Source: JAGPUQ01 sp050179115 (lineage in GTDB: Bacteria; Pseudomonadota; Gammaproteobacteria; Pseudomonadales; Porticoccaceae). From it: DNA of 44,022 nucleotides. The stretch is from contig JBFXFL010000024.1 of the NCBI GenBank assembly GCA_050179115.1, forward strand, positions 1-44,022, written 5' to 3'. A program made the position numbers and the translations under genes. The notes below the pieces were generated by a model. It was not told the origin of the DNA and ran no database searches. It saw only the letters and a list, made by a program, of their open reading frames with translations. Positions 23,638 to 31,733 of this stretch are shown here, one piece after another. How positions within the stretch are numbered: the first letter of the stretch is position 1; every line of letters starts with the position of its first letter.

Positions 23638-24348
23638 ATGAATCACCCCAAGTCCATCGTCGTTCTCACCGGCGCCGGTATTTCGGCGGAATCGGGTATT
23701 CGCACCTTCCGCGATAGCGGCGGCCTGTGGGAGGACCACGACATCGAGGAGGTCGCCACCTACGAAGCCTATGTGCGCAACCCTCGCAAGGTGCTGGAGT
23801 TCTACAACGCCCGCCGCCGCGATCTGCAACGCCCGGACATCGCGCCCAACGCCGCCCATCTGGCGCTCGCCGAATTCGAGCGCGACTTCCCCGGCGACTT
23901 CCTCCTGATCACCCAGAACGTCGACGACCTGCACGAGCGCGCCGGCAGCCAGCGCCTCCTGCACATGCACGGCGAGCTGCACAAGGTGCGCTGTCAGCGC
24001 TGCCACCAGATCTACGAAAGCCGGGAGGATGTCGCGCTCAGCACCCAGTGCCCCTGGTGCATGGCGGCGGGCAAGGTGCGTCCCCATATCGTGTGGTTCG
24101 GGGAAATGCCCCTGCACATGGACGAAATCCATGTACGGCTGTCCGAGTGCGACCTGTTCGTCTCTATCGGAACTTCGGGCAACGTCTATCCTGCGGCCGG
24201 CTTCGTGGAACTCGTGCACCAGCGTGGCGCCACCACCGTCGAACTGAATCTGGAACCCTCGCTCGGCGAAACCCTGTTCCGGGAGCGTTACTACGGTCCG
24301 GCGAGCAAGGTGGTACCCGAGTTCCTGGATCGCCTGCGCGGGAACTGA
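23638..24348 (+). CDS. cobB: NAD-dependent protein deacylase, CobB-type sirtuin
   Basis: A 236-residue class III deacylase that removes acyl groups from lysines using NAD+. NAD-binding motifs are GAGISAESGIRTFRD (12-26) and TQNVDDLHERAG (92-103), and the catalytic base is His111 in MHGEL. The zinc site is Cys119, Cys122, Cys138 and Cys141. Tyr56 and Arg59 (FYNARRRDLQ) form the YxxR pair that lets CobB and SIRT5 accept succinyl and malonyl groups, so it may be a desuccinylase as well as a deacetylase. It closely follows E. coli CobB without the N-terminal extension. It is followed by msrA after 50 bp. Confidence 0.95.
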   Translation: MNHPKSIVVLTGAGISAESGIRTFRDSGGLWEDHDIEEVATYEAYVRNPRKVLEFYNARRRDLQRPDIAPNAAHLALAEFERDFPGDFLLITQNVDDLHERAGSQRLLHMHGELHKVRCQRCHQIYESREDVALSTQCPWCMAAGKVRPHIVWFGEMPLHMDEIHVRLSECDLFVSIGTSGNVYPAAGFVELVHQRGATTVELNLEPSLGETLFRERYYGPASKVVPEFLDRLRGN

Positions 24349-24398
24349 TCGCGCTGCGCCGCCTCCAACAGGCTTCTCCAGTGCAAGGAAGTGGACCC

Positions 24399-25031
24399 AT
24401 GAACAGGCGCATCGCACGGACAGTCGTGCTGGCGCTCGCCGCCGGCGCCATCGCCGGAGGTGCGCTGGTCGCTGCGGCCGCGGAGCCCGCGCGCGCCATC
24501 TTTGCCGGTGGCTGTTTCTGGTGCGTCGAAGAGGCATTCGATGAAGTCCCCGGTGTCATCGCCACCAACCCCGGCTATACCGGTGGGACCCTGCCCAATC
24601 CCACTTACGAACAGGTATCCGCCGGCGGCACCGGCCACGCCGAAGCGGTGGAGGTGCTCTACGACCCGCAACGGACCAGTTATCGGAAACTGCTCGCGGT
24701 ATTCTGGCGCAACATCGATCCCCATGATGCTGGCGGCCAGTTCTGCGACCACGGCAACCAGTACCGCAGCGCCATTTTTGTCGTCGACGCCGAACAGCGC
24801 CGGCTCGCCGAGGAAAGTCTGCGCACGCTGGCGACCAGCGGCCTGCTGGGCGCACCCATCACCACCCAAATCACCGCCGCCGGCCCGTTCTACGCGGCCG
24901 AGGAATACCACCGCGATTACCATCTGAAGAATCCCGCGCGCTACAAGTTCTACCGCTGGAACTGCGGGCGCGATCAGCGCCTCAAGGCGCTGTGGGACGG
25001 CATCGAGACGCTGCCGTTCGAGGTCAATTGA
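24399..25031 (+). CDS. msrA: Peptide methionine sulfoxide reductase MsrA, exported form
   Basis: A 210-residue enzyme that reduces methionine-S-sulfoxide in proteins. The catalytic motif GGCFWCVEEAF gives the nucleophile Cys39. The GGQFCDHGNQYRSAIF and YAAEEYHRDYHLKNP segments are family hallmarks. The N-terminus (NRRIARTVVLALAAGAIAGG, then ALVAAAAEPARA) is a signal peptide, so the enzyme should act in the periplasm or as a lipid-free exported protein, unlike cytosolic E. coli MsrA. The ATG at 24399 has AAGGAAG about 6 nt upstream. Its last 8 bp overlap the end of the convergent uspA gene. No MsrB domain is fused. Confidence 0.93.
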   Translation: MNRRIARTVVLALAAGAIAGGALVAAAAEPARAIFAGGCFWCVEEAFDEVPGVIATNPGYTGGTLPNPTYEQVSAGGTGHAEAVEVLYDPQRTSYRKLLAVFWRNIDPHDAGGQFCDHGNQYRSAIFVVDAEQRRLAEESLRTLATSGLLGAPITTQITAAGPFYAAEEYHRDYHLKNPARYKFYRWNCGRDQRLKALWDGIETLPFEVN

Positions 25032-25881
25032 CCACCAGCATCTCGGTCGTCATGCGGTGCAGGATGCGCTCCGCGGTATTGCCCAGGACCATGCCCTTGA
25101 GGCCCTTGTTGGCGACGCTGCCGATGACCAGCAGGCCATCCGCCGCCAGTTCGGTGACGACGTCCTCCACCCGGCCGGTCTCCACGCGGCCGGCGTCGGC
25201 GTGCAGACCTATGCGTTCGAGGAGGGTGCGCTGCGCGGTGCGGGCCCGTTCGGTCAACTCGGTGACAATCCGCTCACTCCCGGGCACGGCGACCGGACTC
25301 GCGTAGAGCAACGCGGGATCGGGCACCACGGTGACCACGGTCAGGGGGACCGCGTGCGCGCGTGCAAAAGCCGCCGCCGCATCGAGCACCCGCTCCGATA
25401 TCAACTCCTGCTCCGTCCCTTCACTCAGCGCATCCACCGCCGCGATCACGCTCAGGATCGGCTTCGGCACCCCCGGCAGCAGGAGCACCGGACAGGGCGC
25501 CTCGCGCAACAGGTGCCAGTCGTCGGCGCGGTGAATCAGGTTTGCCAAGACGCCGCGACGGCTGGCCGACATCAGGATCAGCTCCGCACCGATCAGCTCG
25601 GCGCGCTCCACCACGGCGCGATAGACTCGCTGGCACCAGACCACTTCGCCCGGATCGTCGCCGCGCAGCGCATCGAGCCGCTCGCGCTCGGCCCTCAGGA
25701 TCTGCTCCTGGATGCCGCCGAACGCGGTTGCATCCATGTAATTCTCCAATTCACGCACCTGCGCATGCACCGGGCGCAGCACCTCGCAACGGGTGTGCAG
25801 CCGCTGTGCCAGATAGCGTGCCCGCGCCAGCACCCGGTCGGCGTCGTCCCAGCTGGCGATTACCGCAAGTAGCTTTTTCAT
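25024..25881 (-). CDS. Universal stress protein, tandem UspA domains (UspE-like)
   Basis: A 285-residue protein with two UspA domains (about 1-135 and 140-285). The second domain keeps the ATP-binding motif G-x2-G-x9-G-N/T as GSVANKGLKGMVLGNT; the first has only a degenerate form (SASRRGVLANLIHRADDW), so one nucleotide site is likely. Two starts fit: ATG 25887 and ATG 25881. The second has better spacing to AGGG and gives the usual MKKLLAVI start. It is divergent from the HemN-like gene across a gap holding an FNR-type site, and many Usp genes are induced by FNR/ANR under oxygen limitation. It converges on msrA with an 8-bp overlap. Confidence 0.92.
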   Translation of the reverse strand: MKKLLAVIASWDDADRVLARARYLAQRLHTRCEVLRPVHAQVRELENYMDATAFGGIQEQILRAERERLDALRGDDPGEVVWCQRVYRAVVERAELIGAELILMSASRRGVLANLIHRADDWHLLREAPCPVLLLPGVPKPILSVIAAVDALSEGTEQELISERVLDAAAAFARAHAVPLTVVTVVPDPALLYASPVAVPGSERIVTELTERARTAQRTLLERIGLHADAGRVETGRVEDVVTELAADGLLVIGSVANKGLKGMVLGNTAERILHRMTTEMLVVN

Positions 25882-25972
25882 GTCCATTCACCCTGCTGGC
25901 TGTCGATCCGCTGAGTTTAACGACAAACGCCGGCCGGGCGCGCGACGCATCGGCGCCCGTGATCCAGCGTGA

Positions 25973-25986
25973 TTGACGCACGTCAT
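25973..25986. promoter_or_regulatory. FNR/ANR-type binding site (TTGAC-N4-GTCAT)
   Basis: TTGACGCACGTCAT is a 14-bp near-palindrome matching the TTGAT-N4-ATCAA FNR/ANR pattern with changes at the inner and one outer base. It lies between the divergent uspA-type gene (start 92 bp away on the minus strand) and the HemN-like/fnr unit (start about 70 bp away). FNR itself is encoded 1.3 kb downstream, so auto- and cross-regulation is plausible. Confidence 0.45.
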
Positions 25987-26050
25987 GGCGCCAATGGGCG
26001 CCGGGGCCCAGAGTCATGCCCGGACCCCGGCACCACGATCAGCGCCCCCC

Positions 26051-27301
26051 ATGACCATTACCCTGCCCACCGAGCAACCGACGGCGCGCCCGGATATCCT
26101 TTCCGCGCCGCCCGCACCGACCGCGTTTGATGCCGCGGTGCTGCCTTGGTATTGCGAACAAAAACACAGCAACCCCACGCTGCGCGACCGCGTGCCCGCA
26201 GCGGACGGCGGCCGGATCGGCATCAATATCCAGTGCCCGCGCGATACCGTCGATGATTACGTCGGGCTCATTTGCCGCGAAGCGGAACTCGCCCGCGCCC
26301 TGCTGCCGGAGTCGTGCGCAGTGACCACCCTGTGGCTGCGTGGCAACCCGTCACGCCAGTTCTCGCCGGAAGCAGTCACCGAACTGATCTTTCGCCTCAA
26401 CAACCAGTTCCCGCTCACGGTCCCGGGCGCCGCGCGCGGCGTCGAACTGTCCGCGCCCGCCCTCAGTGCCGAACGCCTCGCACTGCTCGCGGGGCTGGGC
26501 TTCAACCGCATCGGGCTGCGCGTCGACGCCACCCTGGGCAGCGACGAGCGCAGCCTCGGGCGTATCGACGCCATGCAGCGCCAGCTCGCCGACTTTGCCT
26601 CGCTGACGGTGAACTACGAGGTGATCTTCGGCAGCCAGTCGCACCCGCGCTATCTGGCGCGGGTGCTGGCCGCGCTGCGCGGCTTTCCCGCCGCGTCGAT
26701 CGCGCTGAAAGATGCCCGCGAAGGGATGCCCCAGGCGCTGGAGGACCGTCGCGAGGTTGGCAGCCTCCTGGACAGCACCCTGGCTGCGATGGCCGCCGCC
26801 GGCTGGCACACGTTCGGCAATCACCTGTACGCGCCGCCGGACAGTCCGCTGGCGCGGGCGGGCACGGCGGGACCGCTGCGGCTGACGCCCTGGGGGCCGC
26901 AGCCGGCAGAGCACCGCCTGTGGCTCGGTCTGGGTATCGGCGCCTTTGGTTATCGGCACCCGGCTTATTACCGCAACACCACTTCCGCCGCGGATTACCA
27001 GGCCGCGTTGCGGCGCCGGGAATTGCCCGACAAGGTGATCTACCGGGTTCCGGCGCATCTCGCGCAGGCACTGGATGCAACGCAATCCCTGTTATGTCAC
27101 CATGAAGTAGCGCACAACGCCGCCCCGGAGTTCTGCGAACAACTGCTTCGCGACGCTCTGCTGGCGATCACAAAGGACAGCTACAAACTAACCACCAGCG
27201 GGATCCATCAGCTCAGCACCATTGTTCACCGCTTGCGCCAGCAAGCTGCATCGGGAGATGATCATGGAACCACGCAAAACCGTGCCCGTCGTGACCGATA
27301 A
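26051..27301 (+). CDS. HemN-like protein lacking the radical SAM cysteine motif
   Basis: A 416-residue protein that aligns by eye with oxygen-independent coproporphyrinogen III oxidase (HemN) over most of its length: VTTLWLRGNPSRQFSPEAVT for the VTQLHWGGGTPTFLSPEQ region, GFNRIGLRVD for GFNRVSLGVQD, LGLGIGAFGYRHPAYYRNTT for the late barrel and LLCHHEVAHN for the C-terminal domain. The CxxxCxxC loop that binds the 4Fe-4S cluster is absent; only scattered cysteines (35, 62, 75, 89) occur near that place. It cannot be an ordinary radical SAM enzyme. I chose the ATG at 26051; a TTG at 25973 would lie inside the FNR-type site. The gene overlaps fnr by 38 bp. It could be a heme sensor, scaffold or decaying paralogue. 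Confidence 0.75.
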   Translation: MTITLPTEQPTARPDILSAPPAPTAFDAAVLPWYCEQKHSNPTLRDRVPAADGGRIGINIQCPRDTVDDYVGLICREAELARALLPESCAVTTLWLRGNPSRQFSPEAVTELIFRLNNQFPLTVPGAARGVELSAPALSAERLALLAGLGFNRIGLRVDATLGSDERSLGRIDAMQRQLADFASLTVNYEVIFGSQSHPRYLARVLAALRGFPAASIALKDAREGMPQALEDRREVGSLLDSTLAAMAAAGWHTFGNHLYAPPDSPLARAGTAGPLRLTPWGPQPAEHRLWLGLGIGAFGYRHPAYYRNTTSAADYQAALRRRELPDKVIYRVPAHLAQALDATQSLLCHHEVAHNAAPEFCEQLLRDALLAITKDSYKLTTSGIHQLSTIVHRLRQQAASGDDHGTTQNRARRDR

Positions 27302-28010
27302 TTCCTGTCCCCACCGACACAATGTCAACTGCGGCGATTGCCGCATGAAGGCGCTGTGCCTGCCGCTGGCGCTGGAGCTGGACGAGGTGGAACAACTGGA
27401 CCGCATCATCCAGCGCGGCCGCCCTTATCAGCGCGACGAGCACATCTACCGCGCCGGCGATGCGTTCCATGCGGTGTACGCCGTGCGCAGCGGCGCGATC
27501 AAGACCTTCGCAATGACCGATCAGGGCGTCGAACAGGTCACCGGGTTTTATCTCCCCGGCGAGATTTTCGGCATGGACGGTATCGCCCATACCCACCACA
27601 TCAGTTCCGCGCTGGCGCTGGAGACGGCGGCGGTCTGCGAAATTCCGTTCAACCGGCTGGAAGACCTGAGCATCGCGCTGCCCAGCCTGCAGCGGCATTT
27701 CTTCCAGTTGATGAGCCGGGAAATCATCAACGACCAGCGCCTGGTCGCCCTGATCGGCAAGAACAGCGCCGATGAGCGTCTGGCGACGCTGCTGATCAGC
27801 ATTTCCACGCGCAACGCCAAACGCAATCTGTCCGAGCAGCGCTTCCGGCTGCCCATGTCCCGCGCCGACATCGGCAACTATCTCGGCCTCACCGTCGAAA
27901 CCGTGAGCCGGGTGTTCAGCCGCTTCCAGAAACAGCGCCTGCTCAAGGTCGACAAGAAGGAAATCGAGATTCTGGATCTGGGCGGCTTGCAGGAACTGGC
28001 AAACGTTTGA
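27264..28010 (+). CDS. fnr: FNR/ANR-family oxygen-responsive transcriptional regulator
   Basis: A 248-residue CRP/FNR protein that senses oxygen through a 4Fe-4S cluster. Candidate ligand cysteines are 15, 23, 26 and 32 in the N-terminal stretch CPHRHNVNCGDCRMKALC and Cys125 in the effector domain (AAVCEIPFN), as in E. coli FNR. The cyclic-nucleotide-like barrel spans about 50-140, the dimer helix about 145-170, and the recognition helix reads NYLGLTVETVSRVFSRFQ with the E-x2-S-R contacts for TTGAT half-sites. The ATG at 27264 has GGGAG about 6 nt upstream. It overlaps the HemN-like gene and is probably co-expressed with it. A MITE-like element follows 38 bp downstream. Confidence 0.95.
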   Translation: MEPRKTVPVVTDNSCPHRHNVNCGDCRMKALCLPLALELDEVEQLDRIIQRGRPYQRDEHIYRAGDAFHAVYAVRSGAIKTFAMTDQGVEQVTGFYLPGEIFGMDGIAHTHHISSALALETAAVCEIPFNRLEDLSIALPSLQRHFFQLMSREIINDQRLVALIGKNSADERLATLLISISTRNAKRNLSEQRFRLPMSRADIGNYLGLTVETVSRVFSRFQKQRLLKVDKKEIEILDLGGLQELANV

Positions 28011-28047
28011 GGCGGCGCGCGCCGCGGCACTCCTTTCCGCTCATTCG

Positions 28048-28188
28048 CAGCTTGTTGAAAAACGTCGCGAGGCGGCCAGCTGCGAGGCGCACGGCGCGCA
28101 GCGACCGAGACATATCCGATAGATAGGCGAGGGAGCGAGCACCGCGCAACGAAGCAGATGGCTGTCGCAGCAGTTTTTCAACAAGCTG
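28048..28188. mobile_element. MITE-like dispersed repeat, 141 bp, 16-bp terminal inverted repeats
   Basis: The element runs from CAGCTTGTTGAAAAAC to GTTTTTCAACAAGCTG, exact inverted termini. The interior has no gene, only short frames. It fills the gap between the convergent fnr and rmlD genes and abuts the rmlD stop codon directly. I recognise the sequence type (with GCGCAGCGACCGAG and ATAGGCGAGGGAGCGAG inside) as a scattered non-autonomous repeat of proteobacteria. No clear target duplication was seen. It could act as a two-way transcript end. Confidence 0.8.
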
Positions 28189-29115
28189 TTAGATCCGTGC
28201 GGCGCTGCGCGGCTGGAGTTCGGCCAGCGCTGCCGCCAAGCCCGGGCGCCAGTCGTTGCCCAGCCCTTCCAGCACCTGCGCCAACCTGGCACTGGATAAC
28301 CGCGCATTGCGCGGGCGCACCGCAGCCGTGGGATATTCGGCGGTGGTGATGGGCCGCACTTGTGGCGCACGCATCAGCACACCGAACCGCACCGCTTCCG
28401 CAAAAATCGCCTGCGCAAACTCGTACCAGCTCACATGCGGGAAACCGCCGAAATGGTAGATGCCTCCGGCCAGCGGTTCAGCTTCCAGCCTCCGGCGGAT
28501 GAGTCGCAGCAGCACCCGGGCGATGGCCGGCGCATAGGTGGGTCCGCCCCGCTGATCGGCGACGACCGCCAGCGACGCGCGCTCGGCGCCCAGCTTCAAC
28601 ATGGTTTTCAGAAAATTGTGTCCGAACTGGCTGAACACCCAGCCGGTCCGCAGGATCAGCGCGTCCGGGTCCGCCGCCCGCACGCGCTGCTCGCCGGCAA
28701 GTTTGGTCCGCCCGTAGACACCGAGCGGATGCGTCGGGTCCAGTTCCGTATAGGGTTCGGTCTTGTACCCGTCGAACACATAATCCGTGGAGACATGGAA
28801 CAGCGCGATGCCCCGCGCGCGGCAGGCCTGTGCGAGCACCTCGGGACCGAGCGCGTTGGCGCGCGCGGCGGCGGCCGGCTCGGATTCCGCGCGGTCCACG
28901 GCGGTGTGGGCCGCCGCGTTCACCACCGCCCGCACCGGACTCGCATCCAGGAACCGTGCGACCGCGTCGGCATCGGCGATATCGAGCGCGGCATGCTCAG
29001 CGAAGATCAGCCTGATGCCGGCGGCCAGCGCCTCCGGAGCCAGCCAGCGGAAGGATTGCCCCAACTGACCGTTGGCCCCGGTCACCAGCACGGACGCGAG
29101 CGCCGCGCCCGTCAT
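28189..29115 (-). CDS. rmlD: dTDP-4-dehydrorhamnose reductase RmlD
   Basis: A 308-residue short-chain-dehydrogenase-fold enzyme for the last step of dTDP-L-rhamnose synthesis: NAD(P)H reduction of dTDP-4-keto-L-rhamnose. The nucleotide-binding loop is VTGANGQLGQSF (about 10-21), and the catalytic STDYVFDG and YGRTKLAGE (Tyr-x3-Lys) are present. The C-terminal TAAVRPRNARLSSARL is the usual RPxxSxL region. The start ATG at 29115 overlaps the rmlC stop (ATGA); the open frame upstream belongs to rmlC in another phase. It is the last gene of the epimerase-rmlB-rmlA-rmlC-rmlD run and its stop touches the MITE. Confidence 0.95.
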   Translation of the reverse strand: MTGAALASVLVTGANGQLGQSFRWLAPEALAAGIRLIFAEHAALDIADADAVARFLDASPVRAVVNAAAHTAVDRAESEPAAAARANALGPEVLAQACRARGIALFHVSTDYVFDGYKTEPYTELDPTHPLGVYGRTKLAGEQRVRAADPDALILRTGWVFSQFGHNFLKTMLKLGAERASLAVVADQRGGPTYAPAIARVLLRLIRRRLEAEPLAGGIYHFGGFPHVSWYEFAQAIFAEAVRFGVLMRAPQVRPITTAEYPTAAVRPRNARLSSARLAQVLEGLGNDWRPGLAAALAELQPRSAARI

Positions 29116-29657
29116 CGACTTGCGCCGAGCAGCGCGTCGAGGGTCGGGTAGCAACTGTCCTTGGCGGACAGCACCGGATCGCGCACCGGCCAGTCGATGC
29201 CCACGCGGGGGCAATTCCAGGCCAGGCCGCCCTCATCCGAGGGATCGTAATAATCGGTGCATTTGTAGACGAAGTCCGCCTCCGTGCTCAGCACGCAAAA
29301 GCCGTGGGCATAGCCCGGCGGTATCCAGAGCTGGTGGTGATTGGTATCGCTCAACTCCACACCGACATACCGGCCGCAGGTGGGCGACGCCGGATTGATG
29401 TCCACCGCCACATCGAACACCGTGCCCCGCGTCACGCTCACCAGCTTGCCCTGGGGTCGGGTGCGCTGAAAATGCAGGCCCCGCAGCACCCCCTGCTGCG
29501 AGCGCGAATGATTGTCCTGGACGAAGGGCAGCGCGATACCGGCCAGCGCGCGGTAGCGCTCGGCGCTGAAGGTCTCCAGAAAAAATCCGCGCGTGTCGCC
29601 GAACACGCGGGGCTTGATCAGCAGCACGCCGGGCAGCGCGGTCGCGATCACTTCCAC
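29112..29657 (-). CDS. rmlC: dTDP-4-dehydrorhamnose 3,5-epimerase RmlC
   Basis: A 181-residue cupin-fold epimerase that converts dTDP-4-keto-6-deoxyglucose to dTDP-4-keto-L-rhamnose. Typical segments are ALPGVLLIKPRVFGDTRGFF, VQDNHSRSQQGVLRGLHFQ (the active-site histidine), GTVFDVAVDINPASPT and IPPGYAHGFCVLS, ending with WNCPRVGIDWPV. Two GTG starts are possible: 29657 (VEVIATALPG, which gives the usual N-terminal MxVIxT spacing) and 29651 (a GTGA overlap with the rmlA stop). I prefer 29657 by comparison with family N-termini. It is tightly coupled to rmlA and rmlD. Confidence 0.94.
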   Translation of the reverse strand: MEVIATALPGVLLIKPRVFGDTRGFFLETFSAERYRALAGIALPFVQDNHSRSQQGVLRGLHFQRTRPQGKLVSVTRGTVFDVAVDINPASPTCGRYVGVELSDTNHHQLWIPPGYAHGFCVLSTEADFVYKCTDYYDPSDEGGLAWNCPRVGIDWPVRDPVLSAKDSCYPTLDALLGASR

Positions 29658-30541
29658 CCGTTGGCCTCCTCCTCGGCCAGCCGCAGCAGATACTGACCGT
29701 AGCCGGTGCGACCGAGCGCCTGTCCCTCGGTCGCGAGCTGCTCCCGGGTCAGCCAGCCATTGTGGTAGCCGATTTCCTCCAGGCAGGCGATCTTGAGCCC
29801 CTGGCGGTGTTCGACCGCCTGCACGAACATGCCGGCTTCCAGCAGGCTTTCGTGGGTTCCGGTGTCGAGCCAGGCGAACCCCCGGCCCAGCAGCTCCACA
29901 TGCAGGTCTCCGCGCGCCAGATAGGCGCGATTCACGTCGGTGATCTCCAGCTCGCCGCGCTGCGACGGCAGGATCCCGCGCGCGATGGCAATGACATCGT
30001 TGTCGTAGAAATACAGCCCCGGCACCGCGTAACGGGAGCGGGGTTTGGCCGGCTTTTCCTCGATGCTGACCACACGGCGTCCGGCGTCGAATTCCACTAC
30101 ACCGAAACGTTCCGGATCGGTGACGTGATACCCGAAGATGGTGGCGCCGCGCTCCCGCTCCACCGCGACCCGCAGCGTTTCCGAGAAATGATGTCCGTAA
30201 AAAATATTGTCGCCCAGCACGAGACACACATTGTCGGCACCGATGAAATCCGCGCCGATGATGAAAGCCTGCGCCAACCCTTCCGGACGCGGCTGTTCGG
30301 CGTACTGCAAGCGCACACCGAAGCGACCGCCATCGCCCAGCATGCGGCGAAAGCCCGGCAGATCATCCGGCGTCGAAATCACCAGAATGTCGCGGATCCC
30401 GGCCAGCATCAGCACCGACAGCGGGTAGTAGATCATCGGCTTGTCGTAGATCGGCAACAGCTGCTTGGACGCCCCGAGGGTGATGGGGTGCAGCCGGGTG
30501 CCATTGCCCCCGGCCAGTACGATGCCCTTGTACCGCGTCAT
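29648..30541 (-). CDS. rmlA: Glucose-1-phosphate thymidylyltransferase RmlA
   Basis: A 297-residue nucleotidyltransferase that makes dTDP-glucose from dTTP and glucose-1-phosphate, the entry into dTDP-rhamnose. The signature GIVLAGGNGTRLHPITLGAS (residues 6-25) is the nucleotide loop. LLPIYDKPMIYYPLSVLMLA, LVLGDNIFYGHHF, DPERFGVVEF, SIEEKPAKPRS and TGTHESLLEAG are standard. The start ATG at 30541 is used because the longer frame reads out of phase into rmlB. A 103-bp gap after rmlB contains no obvious terminator. It overlaps the start of rmlC. Confidence 0.96.
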   Translation of the reverse strand: MTRYKGIVLAGGNGTRLHPITLGASKQLLPIYDKPMIYYPLSVLMLAGIRDILVISTPDDLPGFRRMLGDGGRFGVRLQYAEQPRPEGLAQAFIIGADFIGADNVCLVLGDNIFYGHHFSETLRVAVERERGATIFGYHVTDPERFGVVEFDAGRRVVSIEEKPAKPRSRYAVPGLYFYDNDVIAIARGILPSQRGELEITDVNRAYLARGDLHVELLGRGFAWLDTGTHESLLEAGMFVQAVEHRQGLKIACLEEIGYHNGWLTREQLATEGQALGRTGYGQYLLRLAEEEANGWK

Positions 30542-30644
30542 GTTTCGCTCTCTTGATGGCTTGTGCCCAAGGGCAAAACCGGGTGAATCCGCCGATCCGG
30601 CGCGCGAGTGAAGCAGCGGCGCGGGGAAAGTGCGGCATTGTGGC

Positions 30645-31733
30645 TCAGAGCTTGTTGTCTCCCAATCGTTCCAGCCGGTAGGCCCCCGAGAGCACCCGCT
30701 GCCACCAGTCACGATGGTCCAGATACCAGCACAGAGTCTTGCGCAGCCCGGTGGCAAAGGTCTCCCGCGGCACCCAGCCCAATTCCCGCGCGATTTTACC
30801 CGCGTCGATCGCGTAGCGGCGGTCGTGACCCGGACGATCGTCCACACGAGTGACGAGATCGCGGTAACGCGCCACGCCCGGCGGCTTCGCCGGCGCCAGT
30901 TCCTCCAGCAGATCGCAGATCGTCTCCACCACCACCAGGTTGCGCTGCTCGTTGTGGCCGCCGATGGCATAGGTTTCGCCCACCCGGCCCCGGGTCAGCA
31001 CCTGATACAGCGCGCGGGCATGGTCGTCCACATAGAGCCAGTCCCGTATCTGGCCGCCGTCGCCGTATACCGGCAGCGGCCGGCCCGCCAGCGCGTTCAG
31101 GATCATGTGGGGAATCAGTTTCTCGGGAAACTGGCGCGGCCCGTAATTGTTGGAGCAGTTGCTCACCACCACGGGCAGGCCATAGGTGCGCCCCCAGGCG
31201 CGCACCAGATGATCGCTGCCCGCCTTGCTCGCCGCATAGGGCGAACTGGGCGCATAGGATGTCGCCTCGGTGAAGGGCGCGGCGTCCGGTGCCAGATCGC
31301 CGTACACCTCGTCGGTGGAAATGTGGTGAAAGCGAAAGGCCGCGCGCGCCGCGGGATCGAGCCCGGCCCAGTACTCCCGCGCCGCTTCCAGCAACACACC
31401 GGTGCCCAGCACATTGGTGGCGATGAATTCCGCCGGTGCGTCGATGGAGCGATCGACATGGCTCTCCGCCGCCAGGTGCATCACCGCGGTGGGGCGAAAA
31501 GCGGCGAACACCGCGCGCAGCGCCGGGCCATCGCCAATGTCCACGCGGCGAAAATCGTAGCGCGGCGAGCCGGCCACATCCGCGAGCGACTCCGGATTGC
31601 CCGCATAGGTGAGCTTGTCCAGATTCATCACCCGGACCGAGGTCTCCGCCAGCAGGAAGCGCACCACGGCGGAGCCGATAAAGCCGGCGCCGCCGGTGAC
31701 CAGAATGCGTTCGCCCGGATCAGCCGCCGTCAC
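30645..31733 (-). CDS. rmlB: dTDP-glucose 4,6-dehydratase RmlB
   Basis: A 362-residue extended SDR enzyme that converts dTDP-glucose to dTDP-4-keto-6-deoxyglucose. The NAD-binding loop is ILVTGGAGFIGSAVVRFLL. The catalytic Thr-Asp-Glu is in HHISTDEVYGDL, and Tyr-x3-Lys in SPYAASKAGSDH. SNCSNNYGPRQFPEKLIPHM and GGQIRDWLYVDDHARALY are family signatures. The start is a GTG at 31733 that overlaps the stop of the epimerase gene (GTGA); a longer frame to 32579 is only the antiphase of that gene. The rmlB-rmlA-rmlC-rmlD order is a common arrangement. Confidence 0.95.
   Translation of the reverse strand: MTAADPGERILVTGGAGFIGSAVVRFLLAETSVRVMNLDKLTYAGNPESLADVAGSPRYDFRRVDIGDGPALRAVFAAFRPTAVMHLAAESHVDRSIDAPAEFIATNVLGTGVLLEAAREYWAGLDPAARAAFRFHHISTDEVYGDLAPDAAPFTEATSYAPSSPYAASKAGSDHLVRAWGRTYGLPVVVSNCSNNYGPRQFPEKLIPHMILNALAGRPLPVYGDGGQIRDWLYVDDHARALYQVLTRGRVGETYAIGGHNEQRNLVVVETICDLLEELAPAKPPGVARYRDLVTRVDDRPGHDRRYAIDAGKIARELGWVPRETFATGLRKTLCWYLDHRDWWQRVLSGAYRLERLGDNKL

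Noticed and set aside
27943..28149. Short minus-strand frame within and beside the MITE-like element
   Set aside because: It arises from the dispersed repeat itself, overlaps the end of fnr and has no start signal.
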